Source of the DNA: Stenopsyche tienmushanensis
Taxonomy: Eukaryota > Arthropoda > Insecta > Trichoptera > Stenopsychidae
Assembly: GCA_008973525.1 (NCBI GenBank)
Contig: WACJ01000298.1
Location: forward strand, 62,001-126,000
Length of the DNA stretch: 64,000 nucleotides
Reading direction: 5' to 3'
Shown: piece after piece, positions 55,240 through 64,000 of the stretch
How the letters are laid out: each line of letters starts with the position of its first letter
Numbering within the stretch: position 1 is the stretch's first letter
Notes under the pieces: generated by a model
The model's database searches: none
What the model saw: the letters and a program-made list of their open reading frames with translations, nothing else
Told to the model about the DNA's origin: nothing
Made by a program: the position numbers and the translations under genes

Positions 55240-57153
55240 GAAAAAAATAAAACAATAACATACATTTGAGCAAATAAATTTAATGGGAGCGATGGTTTTG
55301 CATGGTTTTAGAAAGTTTGGATAAATTTGGCTCATAACTTGTTGTTTTAAGTTTCAAACACGACTCTAGATTTTCATTTGTTAGTTGGCTTCTTACTTTA
55401 CTTTTAATTATATTCATGCAAGAGAACGCTTAGGCCCGATCCACACTGTGGTGCCGTTGACGGTTCGATCTCGCTCCGATCCCGGTCCGATCTAATGTTC
55501 TTACACAGGAAACAGTCAGAGTATTCACACTATCGGATCGTTCCGATTCCGTTTCTTGTGTGAAAGTGTTTGACCGGACCGAGACCGAGAGCGGGATCGA
55601 GCCGTTAGCGGCACCGTGGTGTGAATCGGGCCTTACTCTTGCAAATATGTCGATCCGAAGATAGTCAGGACTCCAAATGCCAAATTCTTCACCTCACTGT
55701 AGCAATCTGGAAAACTATTCCATGCGTCGAATATAAGTGCCTCAACTCGCGGCATTTCTTTTAAAGCTGTCCACTTTTATTGCGTTACGTACATACATTT
55801 CTGGACCTCCAACTCTTCCAACTTGCTTTTCAACTCTGTAAATTTTCCACTCCACAAAGCATTACTTTTTAAATCGATCAATTACGTTTCTAGAGATTCG
55901 GTATCAACTCCAAATGGCTCAATGTAGATTTCGTTACTATTTGTGATGAGAGGACTTACTATGAATGCTAGAATGGCTTTGTTGGTTTTGAATTGCTGAA
56001 ATCATATTCAATTGTCAGAAAATTCATCTTTAATTTTTTTTATAACTGTGCTGAAGTAATTTGTGTCAACAATCGCACTGGTTTTAGTGCGATATTGCTT
56101 TAGAAAATTAAAATGAAGTAATTAACCGCTCTGAATATCTTCTGCAAAAATAATTATTTTTTCATCAAAACAACTCAACTCTTCTATTAAAACATAGGTT
56201 GGGGTTTCCTTTCCTTGCAGTTTTAGATTCAGATCATTTAATTTCGCCGTGATATCTACTATAAAGAAAAAAATTTGCAACCATTTGTCGTTCTCTAATT
56301 CAGGGTGATTAATATATTTTTCTTTGAGGAATGTGTTTATTTCATCCAAGCACAAAGTAAAACGTTTCAACACCTTACCTTTGGAAAGCCATCGCACTTT
56401 ATTCTGAAGAAGGAGGTCGGAATACTGAGTATTCATTTCGTTCTAGAATTCTTTTAACTGACGATGATAGAGTGCTTTTGACAAGATGCTGTTAACAATC
56501 TAGATTACCAAAGTCATGACCTGAACTATTTTGGCCGGAAATTTTTGGGCACAAAGCGCTTCTTGGTGTATTATGCAGTGAAACGTAAGTATTTCGTGGT
56601 TTATTTTGCTCTGAAGAATCGTTATTGTCCCTATATTTCCTGTCATACTTCTGGCTCCATCAGTTGCTATCGAAAAGATTTTATTTAAATTGATCTTATT
56701 ATCTTCGAGCCATTTTTGCACGTTATTCTCTATATCTTCCCCTCTAGTTTGTCCCGAGAGCGGTAGCAATCCTAGAAGTTTTTCTTTTTACCAAAAAGAG
56801 CCACGTTTGCTGTGTCTTTTATGTCGCAATACTCATTTATAGCAATTGATAAAACAGAAGCCAGTTGAATGTCTTCCACCTGCAAATATTTTACATTTGA
56901 AGACATTTTAGCTATTCTATCTTGTACTGTTTTAGCGGATATTGGCAAATCTTTGGTTTTTTTTTCAAGATTTCTGGTTTGTAGTGAAGTTTCTCTCTAA
57001 ATTTGATTTCGTATTGTGTGCAAGTTTTTTGTGGCAAATGAAACAAGATGGGAGGCCATCTGAGTTGAATATGAAAGCGAACGACTTCGTCCAATCCCGA
57101 TTGAATTCTCGATGCTCTTCTTCAGTTCTTCTCCTTTTTTGAGTAGATGCCAT
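55240..57153 (-). pseudogene. hAT transposase, nearly complete but interrupted
   Basis: Reading leftward from the ATG at 57153: MASTQKRRRTEEEHREFNRD, then a BED-type finger (SCFICHKKLAH, residues about 40-50). IFSIATDGARSMTGNIGT (catalytic region with T-D-G-A) and FHCIIHQEALCAQ (H-C-x-x-H) follow at 56760-56530. [15 protein letters not shown] lies at 56410-56360, and beyond the inserted MITE come MNIIKSKVRSQLTNENLESC and LKTTSYEPNLSKLSK. This order matches vertebrate- and insect-type Charlie/ZBED5-like hAT proteins. Stops near 56990, 56790-56930, 56515 and 56120 disable it. Confidence 0.85.
55433..55632. mobile_element. Harbinger-like MITE with TTA target duplication, nested in hAT D
   Basis: The 200-bp unit has inverted arms of over 50 bp (GGCCCGATCCACAC and GGCCCGATTCACAC, then TGCCG, GGTTCGATC/GGCTCGATC) and is flanked by TTA on both sides (55430-55432 and 55633-55635). 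A TWA duplication and GGCC-type ends fit PIF/Harbinger. It splits the hAT transposase, so it is younger than hAT D. Confidence 0.85.
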
Positions 57154-57309
57154 GCTTGGAGTAAAACTGTGATAAAGAGCCGCAGCTTCACGTCCAAAGA
57201 GCCGCATGTGGCTCGCGAGCCGCAGGTTGCCGACCCCTGCCCTACACAATCGATACTAAATCTACAAGACAAAAAATATTAAGTCTTGCTCATTTAAATA
57301 AGTATCATT

Positions 57310-57384
57310 TTACTCTTTTTAAAATAATTGTCGCTTCAGGATGCGAGTTTCAAATAAGGAAGTTTCCATGTCGCACCCTATATT
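57310..57384 (-). mobile_element. MITE end of the GGGTGCGG family, copy 5
   Basis: TTTTAAAATAATTGTCGCTT then GGAAGTTTCCATGTCGCACC, matching 41190-41273 in the same orientation. Confidence 0.6.
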
Positions 57385-57674
57385 AACCGATTTGAGACAT
57401 TCACGCATTACTTACTATTACATCATTATTTACGTTAACATTTTCAGTAACGTTCACAGCTATGTATACATAACATAAGTGTTCAATAAAGTGTGGCATT
57501 GTACATCTCACTGCATATTAACAATTTTTAAATTCTGAATCGATAAAGTTGTTACATAGATCGGAAAATGCCGGACACAATACCATAATTGCATCCCAAA
57601 CTGGACCCACGCTTTCGAATGGATGGCCTCCCACAGTTCATTCACTATTGATTTGTGGAAGAGGTCCACATAGT

Positions 57675-57725
57675 AGAGAAATCTTCCCGCGGCCAAGACG
57701 AGTGGTCGGACCCCAAGACTTAATT
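57675..57725 (+). repeat. CCGCGGCC short dispersed repeat, copy 3
   Basis: TCTTCCCGCGGCCAAGACGA, GTGGTCGGACC and CAAGACTTAA, close to the consensus. Confidence 0.65.
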
Positions 57726-57797
57726 GGCTTAGAATGTGATTGTATACCCCAAATTCGAATTGCTTAAACTCTCTGCATCTTTTTCATATCCAACCTT

Positions 57798-58130
57798 CTA
57801 TTTTTCGACTATTCTTGAAGCTTTACATCCACTCTGGGCATTCTCATTTCGCATTTGTTCTTCAATTTTTTGCACAAGTTCGTCAGAAATCATTAATGAT
57901 CTCCCACTCCTTGCCACGTCGTGAGTATCAATATGGTCTTCGTTGAACAATCTAATCAAATTTGTAACATGTTGTCGACTCATCACATCACTACCATTAA
58001 CTTCCACAAGCTTTCAATGGATATTCGCGGTGGTATTGTTCTACAAAGTCAAAAAACGAATAACCGTGCAGATCTTGCATGGAAGGGAGGTGGTAGAAGC
58101 GCGCAACGACCTCTCCATCGGAAGAATTTA
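57798..58130 (-). pseudogene. Mariner transposase N-terminus, family M4
   Basis: From 58115 leftward the minus strand shows MERSLRA, a garbled stretch with frameshifts, then EVNGSDVMSRQHVTNLIRLF, NEDHIDTHDVARSGRSLMIS and DELVQKIEEQMRNE. This is the N-terminal domain of mariner transposase (D-V-M-S-R-Q-x-V...W-x-x-x-F, H-D-x-x-R-S-G-R-P). The protein ends near residue 85 and nothing of the catalytic domain remains. Its start region matches 29590-29720. Confidence 0.8.
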
Positions 58131-59429
58131 CTGTGACTTAACAAAATGGCAGACAAATACGCGGGACGAAACGGAGTTTTAAGAGCTGTGTAACCCAATT
58201 CATAAATACTTTATTGAAAATATAATAAATAAAACAGAAAATCTATTGAATCGTGTCGATGTATTATATGCACATGAACAATTTTGCACCCTTAAGCCTC
58301 CAGGTTTTTATAAGAGGGCTATTAACGAATTAATAGGGGATAAAAACGTTTAATTGCGGTATTGAATTGGGAAAAAAGCACCCCAAAGGATTCAATTGCT
58401 CCTCGGTATTGTTTGACATCGTTTCGATCGGGGTTCTTATTTCGTTATTCGGTGAATGCAAAACTTTAGCACGAGCGCAGGTACCACGGCGATAACTTTT
58501 ATCCTGGCACATCTTATTGGGAATTTTTCGAGGTTCTTCGCCGCTCGAAGGACTTGTTTTTTGAGATCGGTATTACACGAATCAAAGGGTTTGACTGGAA
58601 ATTTGGCATACTTGCCGACGAAGAATTTCCGCAGACCTTTTGCGGCAACCCTCGGGAAGAATGTCGAGTTTCTGCTTTCAGGGAGATCGAATGGAGACCT
58701 TCCGAAGAATAAATATTGCTGCGAATATTTGACACTTGATATGTGTGTGCGTTCGATTTGCATTTTCTTCAATATAAATCGGCAATAAACTATTTGTAGT
58801 CGATCAAATTTTCGCCGTGTTTGAAAGGCGAAGCCGCGGGAAATTTGAATAACAAATATGTCGATGAAAACAGGTTTATCAATATACTTTTCTTGGAATG
58901 CTTATCTCAAAATCAAAACAGCTTATTGATGTTAATTTTGAGGAAAAATGCCTAAAAATATAGTAGCTTTGTTTAGAACACGTCCGTTATTTCATAAGGA
59001 TAAAAATATTTTTTAACAGTATATAGTTCGGGCATCTCTCACACTGGATTATGGCGCCACTTTCTACGCGATTTCGCCTTTTAACTTAAATATTCTTAGT
59101 GTTTCGCCTTAAAAGTCTTATAATTAGCGCGAAAGATTATCCGCGGGTCTAAAATGTATTTTGTAACGAACCGGGCTTTTATCTCAGTTTATGGTATTCT
59201 TCTGTTTATATCTTGGATGTTATTAATACGAAATGAAGGGCGCATCCTGCCAGATAGTTGATTAAAAGGAGCAGCATTAAAAATGTAGCTGCGAGGAAAT
59301 GAATCCAGAATTTTAACCTCCTCCCGAACATTAAGTTGATAGAAGAACGCTTACACTTCCTCGGCGAAAATTAACGGAAGTCATCTTAATAGGCGAAAAT
59401 TTGCCTCATATAACACGGCAAGATTGTAT
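58131..59429. other. Stretch without recognised gene
   Basis: Overlapping open frames of about 110 codons lie on opposite strands at 58437-58788. They share a moderately GC-rich patch and show no domain, so at most one can be real and I call neither. No repeat copy is seen. Confidence 0.45.
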
Positions 59430-59760
59430 AAATTGGTCTGAACGTCACGAAAAGTGGAACTTCAAATGGTAACACTGCGTACACAAACCAAATTTTATTA
59501 TGCCTATGTTATTTCTACAATTATAAACAATAAGTCGACAAAGTTTTATCGCAATCGGTTGAACGATATGGCAGCGCATTGAATACGAACAAACAAACAT
59601 TGATTTTTATATATTAAATTATGCTTATGTTACTTGTGTAATTATTAGCAATAAGTGGACGAACTTTTATTGCAATCTGATTAACGGTATGGCAGCGCAT
59701 TGCATACGAACAAACAAGAAATCATTTTTATATATAAGATTACACAACACATAGCACAAA
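59430..59760 (+). repeat. Two-unit tandem repeat element, copy 3, with leader
   Basis: Bases 59430-59475 match the AAATTGG...GAACGTCACG leader also seen at 1-50 and 27090-27145. Bases 59510-59745 carry both repeat units (GTCGACAAAGTTTTATCG and GTGGACGAACTTTTATTG, each followed by the CGAACAAACAA tail), as at 51340-51600. Confidence 0.65.
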
Positions 59761-61254
59761 CTTTTGGCTCCATCTATTTTATATTTGTATGAATTTTAAA
59801 TTTTTCTATCTCGATCCAAATTTATTTTGATTTCTTGCAACTGAATAAGAAAATAAAGGAAAAACGCAAGCGGTCTTGTGTAAATAAAACGATAGGGTTT
59901 CAAGGTTCAAGGTCTTCCAAGTTTTCTGATTTTGTTCTCAATATGTAGCACAGAATCTTCTTACTCCTTCTGTAATCGACAATTCCACATTTTACTATAC
60001 GGGTACACAGCACAGGGTAAGCTGCATAACTAACTCATGTTAACTGAGTTACTCCAGCAGACCGACGAGGCTGCTTTCACACACCTCTACTCTATATTAT
60101 TACCCCAGGAGTTAACTACTACCTATGGGCTGTTATGAGTGGGCTCTATAAAGTTAAACCTACCCGGTTGGCTCAGAATTAGTTGGCGTCCATCTTAGGG
60201 TCCGACCAATCGTCTTGGCCGCGGAAAAGCGTGGTCTTCCCGCGCCTTGTCTTCTTATCCAATTTCCTAACAGTGGTATATATCTTGATTGAATTTTAGG
60301 TGGACCTCTATTCCCTATATTACATGAGCATTCCTATATATTCGCGTGTTATACAGAGGTTGCTTTAATTCCAGCAAGGCATTTTTAACACATCCGATTA
60401 AATTATATCCGGGTATTAGTGAAGATTTGCTCGAGTACGTATCAATAGAGAATGAGATTTATATAAATACAGTAGAACACATCCGTTCATAGGATGTACA
60501 AGGGCTTATTTAATCCTTTCGGCGAAGATAAGTATTTACGGCATCAAAAGAGGAATTAATAAGACAACATCCTGAACGTTAAAATTCGTTTTGATATACC
60601 AACCTGTCTTAGCATCCAATATTCATGTGAAGAGTTCTGCATAAGGGTGATTTAATCTATAGCTCAATCATAAATAGCATTCATTTGAATGCCAATGGAT
60701 ATCGGATTTTGGAGAAACAACGTTCGTTTTGATGATACAAAACGGAATGGCTGAATTTTAAGGCAGATTTCTTCGCCGGATTCCGAAACGATCGCAATCC
60801 TTTTTCGCCAATTAATTAAAAGCTGGGAATTCTCCTACTGGCGAATTCGTTTAATTGATCAGGCTTCGAGCATGGACCCCTTCTAATTTGTTAGGCACAC
60901 TTTCCCAACTAATAATGATGTTAGGGAAGTTAACAGGGGCCCGCGCGCCGCGGGTTATCGCTCCCCGCTGAGAAAAATGCCCTATTTATTAATTATGCAG
61001 CTCTCGGCTCGACTTTTCTAAAATTTTCCGAAGAAAGTTTGCAAGAATTACTTTGTTCTCTGCTGCTCGAGATGTTCTTCGGCCATCGCCGGACATAAAA
61101 AAAGTCGTTAAACAATATGGCCAATGAAAGATTATATCGCTTAAGCGGGCTCAGATTAAATACATATTTATCCCTTGAAAATATCCAGAGAAACTCGATT
61201 TTTTAAAAATCCAATCGAGAAAATCACTGCTTTGATATTGTCATTCGCTATTTT
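59761..61254. other. Stretch with one short repeat and a GC-rich patch
   Basis: Bases 60190-60250 hold a CCGCGGCC repeat. 60930-60990 is GC-rich (GGGCCCGCGCGCCGCGGG) followed by TTATTAATTATGCAGC. No gene is recognised. Confidence 0.45.
60190..60250 (-). repeat. CCGCGGCC short dispersed repeat, copy 4
   Basis: GGGTCCGACCAATCGTCTTG then GCCGCGGAAAAGCGTGG; inverted. Confidence 0.6.
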
Positions 61255-61480
61255 AATTGTTAGCAATATCATCCAAATGTGACCAGAATATTCTATTCAA
61301 CCAAAATACACACCAAACAGAAACTTTTTTGGGTGTAGACATCTTTCCTTAATAACACAAAGATTTTCATCAGCCCGAATACGATAATTTTGCATAATGA
61401 CGAATCTATTCACTGTGAAATGAGGTTCAACGCCAAACCAAATTTTGTCTGAAAACAAAGGATTTCTCGTTCGTTTTACA
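61255..61480 (-). pseudogene. IS630/Tc-type DDE transposase, central fragment
   Basis: A single minus-strand frame, with one late stop, reads NPLFSDKIWFGVEPHFTVNR, FVIMQNYRIRADEN, then ERCLHPKKFLFGVYFG. This is the central DDE block of insect IS630/Tc-like proteins (F-S-D-E-A-H-F...V-N-x-Q-N-x-R-x-W...L-H-P-x-K-V-x-V-W-C-G). The catalytic FSD aspartate is kept. About 75 codons remain. It may belong to the same family as the C-terminal fragments at 31060, 40855 and 47625. Confidence 0.8.
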
Positions 61481-62065
61481 ATAATAATGTAAACACACCG
61501 CTACAATATATACCATGGTTGAAATTGTACTACTTTTTACTAAAATAAAATGGCTTATATCATTTAAAAAAAGTATTACGTATAAACATTATATAGTATT
61601 AATATTTATGCGTTTCATTTGGATAATCCTTTAATATTACTGTGATTGTTTGATTGATCGCACGCAAAAAAAACCTTTTTATATACAGCTACCATTATTA
61701 ATCATAATTCACAATTTGCCATTTAAAATGGATCAATTTCCATCTTAATTAACCCAAATATTTTTTTTGTTTAACCATTTTAGTACTGGATGCCAATATA
61801 ATCTTTCTGTCAACACTTGCCAAAAGTGCTTACATTAAATTCTGTTCTTATGAATATATAGATTTGGTAGAAATATTTTTATTATTTAACCTTTTGACAT
61901 TTTGTGGAGAAATTATTTTGTTGTTTAAAAAAAATTGATCATATCTAGTTATCTTATAATCAGTAAAAATATATAAAAGAGTAAAATATCGGTATAATTA
62001 TAATATAATTATAATTCGGTATAATTATAATATAATTATAATTCGGTATAATTATAACAGAAGCT
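61481..62065. other. Stretch with repeat match and tandem repeat
   Basis: Bases 61615-61775 match 19680-19780 (CATTTGGATAATCCTTTA, AATGGATCAATTT), part of the TCGGTAGTGCC mariner. Bases 61988-62058 are a tandem repeat. Confidence 0.55.
61988..62058. repeat. 27-bp tandem repeat, about 2.6 copies
   Basis: Unit CGGTATAATTATAATATAAT then TATAATT. Each unit contains a near-palindromic ATTATAATATAATTAT core able to form hairpins. Confidence 0.85.
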
Positions 62066-62155
62066 CTTTCGCCATGTCAGCGGTCCGAAGAGCGGACCGG
62101 TTGGACATACAGACCTTGTGATCACTCCCTCTTCGTTTAGGGCTTATAAGGCTAA
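62066..62155 (-). repeat. GGTCCG-hairpin repeat, copy 4
   Basis: CAGCGGTCCGAAGAGCGGAC, CGGTTGGACATACAGACCTT and TTTAGGGCTTATAAG. It lacks the GCCTCGCGA part. Confidence 0.65.
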
Positions 62156-63831
62156 GAGCTATGGGAATAAAACTGTTCCTGTGTTATATATCTTTCTAGC
62201 CTAAGAGCTACTTAGTTTACTTAGAAAAAAGTACAAGAAGTACTTAGAATAATTTTTTGTATGATCTATTTGTACTATGAGAGAAATATTATTAAATTAT
62301 AAAGTATGCATTAAAAGCGGCCATAAAAACAGGAGTAATCTTTAAATTTGAATATTTGTTGACTCCCGCATTACCGAGAAAAGGGGCTTAGTACGAAATA
62401 AAAATTGTGTATTTTTGCGATTCCTGTGGGATTCCCCGGAGACCTTTTTTTTAGATTGTCGACCTTTTGAAGAAAACATTTGTCCGCCTTCAGCCTTATG
62501 CAAAAATGTTTTATGTCCTCGTTGCGTGTACGCCGCAATCTCTCCATTCTGCTTTCTATCCGCATTTTGCGCTATCATCCCGCGTTTGAAAATTCCATCG
62601 TTTAATTATCATAAATTTATGCGACAAGATGAAACCGCAGAAAAGACCATACCGATGTTGATGTTAATCGAACGGCTGATGCGTTTATGGGGATGATGAG
62701 CTTTGCGGTCGACGGTCGTTGATGTCAATTATCGTCTTAATTGGGGGGATGAAACGACGTACGTGTGAATGACATGGCGACGAAACCGCAACAAATTGCA
62801 GAATTTATTAGCATTTGCAGTATTAAAAAATTCAATACGAAATTATACGAGTCCTTAAATTATGATACATTTTCTTGGGTCCACATATAAAGTTTATGCG
62901 GGCCCGTAAAAATGTGGATATATTATGTCTGGATTAATACGAGCAATTTTTATCATGATGGCTATTTTGGTGCTCGATTTTGGTCATAACGTATATGGGG
63001 GCCCATAACATACATTATGGGGTTGTAATCGTATCTTTAGCCGTATTTCGCCAAGCCACAAAAAATAAACATTCGCTATTGTGTATCTTCAGTCTGCGAC
63101 AGTTTTAAATCCTGACCGCTTTCGCCGAAGAGCAAAGTCTTGGAAAATGCAAGGTTTTTGTTTGAAGCATAAGAAGATCCATGTCGATTACTCTTCAAAT
63201 ATTTGAAGAAAGCATATCAAAGATTGTTGAAGTTGCTTCCAGACGCACTCGACTCTACTCTTGTATTCATTCGCTTTACGTTGATGCATTATGCAAATGT
63301 CTTATTTGTACACGTGGGAGCTCAAGAAAACGATTCCTCCCAACCCACATAACATTGCAATGCATTTTCATATAATATATTGAGTTGCAATAAACTGAAA
63401 TGCTCCTTAAATGTGTTTGATTGCCAAAAGCGCACATTGAGTGCGGAGATTAGTGAATCGGAGACAAAGACACAGTGTCTTGCGTCTCATCATCGCACAT
63501 CGATTGCAAAGTGTACAAAATAGAGTCATCAAAATATTTATTAACAGATGACGATAAAATAAACTTCTTAGGATCATAATAAATAGTAGCAAGTCACATA
63601 TATCAAGTATTAAAACTCATCGCGGTACCAAAAGTGATTATATTTGGAACGCGATTGTGAGGCCCTAACAATATCAACAGTGTTGAGGTTCATTTATTGA
63701 TGTACAAGCTTTATTCATGCTGCGCGGTCTCGCAGTCGAATGCTATATTATATAGGATCTATATTGAAACGAACAGTGCGTTGTAGATATCCACAGCGAA
63801 TCAGTTTAGTTTGAGTCATAAATCAATTCTG
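62156..63831. other. Stretch without recognised gene
   Basis: Open frames at 62342-62696 overlap on both strands and lack domains. 63181-63375 and 63407-63592 likewise. No repeat is recognised, so much of this may be unique intron or flank. Confidence 0.45.
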
Positions 63832-63885
63832 AGAGTCTTGGGATCCGACCAATCGTCTTGGCCGCGGGAAGACCTGATCTTCTCC
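63832..63885 (-). repeat. CCGCGGCC short dispersed repeat, copy 5
   Basis: AGTCTTGGGATCCGACCAAT then GTCTTGGCCGCGGGAAGACC, the best preserved inverted copy. Confidence 0.65.
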
Positions 63886-64000
63886 GATCTTGCAATATTA
63901 TGATCATTGTCTTATTGTACCTTATCTATGCAGATATTTTCTACGATTCGATAGTAAACAAAGCCAAGGAAACCAAAAAAAACAATATTTCAACTATATA

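Larger units (their letters stand above)
54838..57239 (-). mobile_element. hAT element D with perfect 8-bp TSD, 2.4 kb
   Basis: TIRs CAGGGGTCGGCAACCT are identical over 16 bp at both ends, flanked by identical CCCTACAC octamers (54830-54837, 57240-57247). The transposase is on the minus strand with a few stops. A 200-bp Harbinger-like MITE (55433-55632) is inserted near its C-terminus. Bases 55133-55200 and 55228-55308 are an internal tandem duplication. Perfect duplications suggest this is one of the younger insertions. Confidence 0.95.
57240..57797. other. Stretch with MITE end and CCGCGGCC repeat
   Basis: Bases 57310-57384 are a GGGTGCGG-family end; 57675-57725 is a CCGCGGCC repeat. The open frame at 57549-57767 runs across that repeat and has no domain. 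Confidence 0.5.

Noticed and set aside
58437..58788. Open frames of about 110 codons on both strands
   Set aside because: They are mirror frames of one moderately GC-rich patch; neither has a motif.
61988..62058. CRISPR-like array
   Set aside because: It is an AT-rich tandem repeat without spacers, in an animal genome.
9971..64000. Possible further NOS exons (haem, calmodulin, FMN and FAD parts)
   Set aside because: I looked on the + strand for zinc-cysteine, RCIGR-like haem and flavin motifs next to splice acceptors and found none. A very short exon could have been missed.

Overview
This is AT-rich nuclear DNA of an insect, almost empty of genes. Three things show this: an arthropod-type core promoter, a first coding exon that ends in a consensus eukaryotic splice donor, and a dense layer of decayed class II transposons of the kinds usual in insects (mariner, hAT, piggyBac and IS630/Tc-type) with some retroelement debris. 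I cannot name the order or species. There are no bacterial-type genes, operons, CRISPR arrays, rRNA genes or convincing tRNA genes.

The one host gene I recognise starts near 9.5 kb on the + strand. A TATA box (9455), an initiator (A+1 at 9485) and a DPE-like match (9512) precede a 5' leader without ATG. A 98-codon exon (9671-9964) follows and ends at CTG|gtaagt. Its N-terminus, beginning MMSQHLTSVFEQ, resembles the start of insect nitric oxide synthase as I remember it (Drosophila NOS begins MSQHFTSIFE). Its end, KKPLKLRNLVSKAEAFDSLYF, looks like the segment just before the zinc/haem oxygenase core of NOS. I find no second NOS exon, so 9965-64000 is most simply read as a first intron of more than 54 kb, and 1-9450 as upstream flank.

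Upstream flank (1-9450): an unidentified degenerate coding remnant (1-500), two members of a hAT family with TIR TAGGGAATCC (1384-2165, 5297-5920), a mariner-type MITE (3459-3955), a decayed mariner (4106-4868), two mariner end fragments, and a 743-bp mariner-type element (8464-9206) ending about 250 bp before the TATA box.

Intron, 10-30 kb: two LINE reverse-transcriptase fragments, solo-LTR-like repeats (one inserted in a MITE), a piggyBac fragment, a 521-bp hAT-type element with perfect 8-bp TSD, a mariner with TA TSD (19515-20432), a pogo-like end and several MITE families. Intron, 30-50 kb: a 1.9-kb hAT with perfect TSD (31733-33640), the best mariner copy (35016-35922), a BED-type hAT with perfect TSD (37197-38264), and further mariner and IS630-like fragments. 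Intron, 50-64 kb: a 2.4-kb hAT with perfect TSD (54838-57239) carrying a 200-bp Harbinger-like MITE with TTA TSD, three copies of a two-unit tandem repeat, and mariner and DDE fragments.

All transposase reading frames are broken, so nothing here appears able to move by itself. I found no convincing new multi-gene system. The points most worth a second look are the NOS promoter and exon with its transposon-filled intron, the datable nested insertions, and several repeat families I cannot assign.
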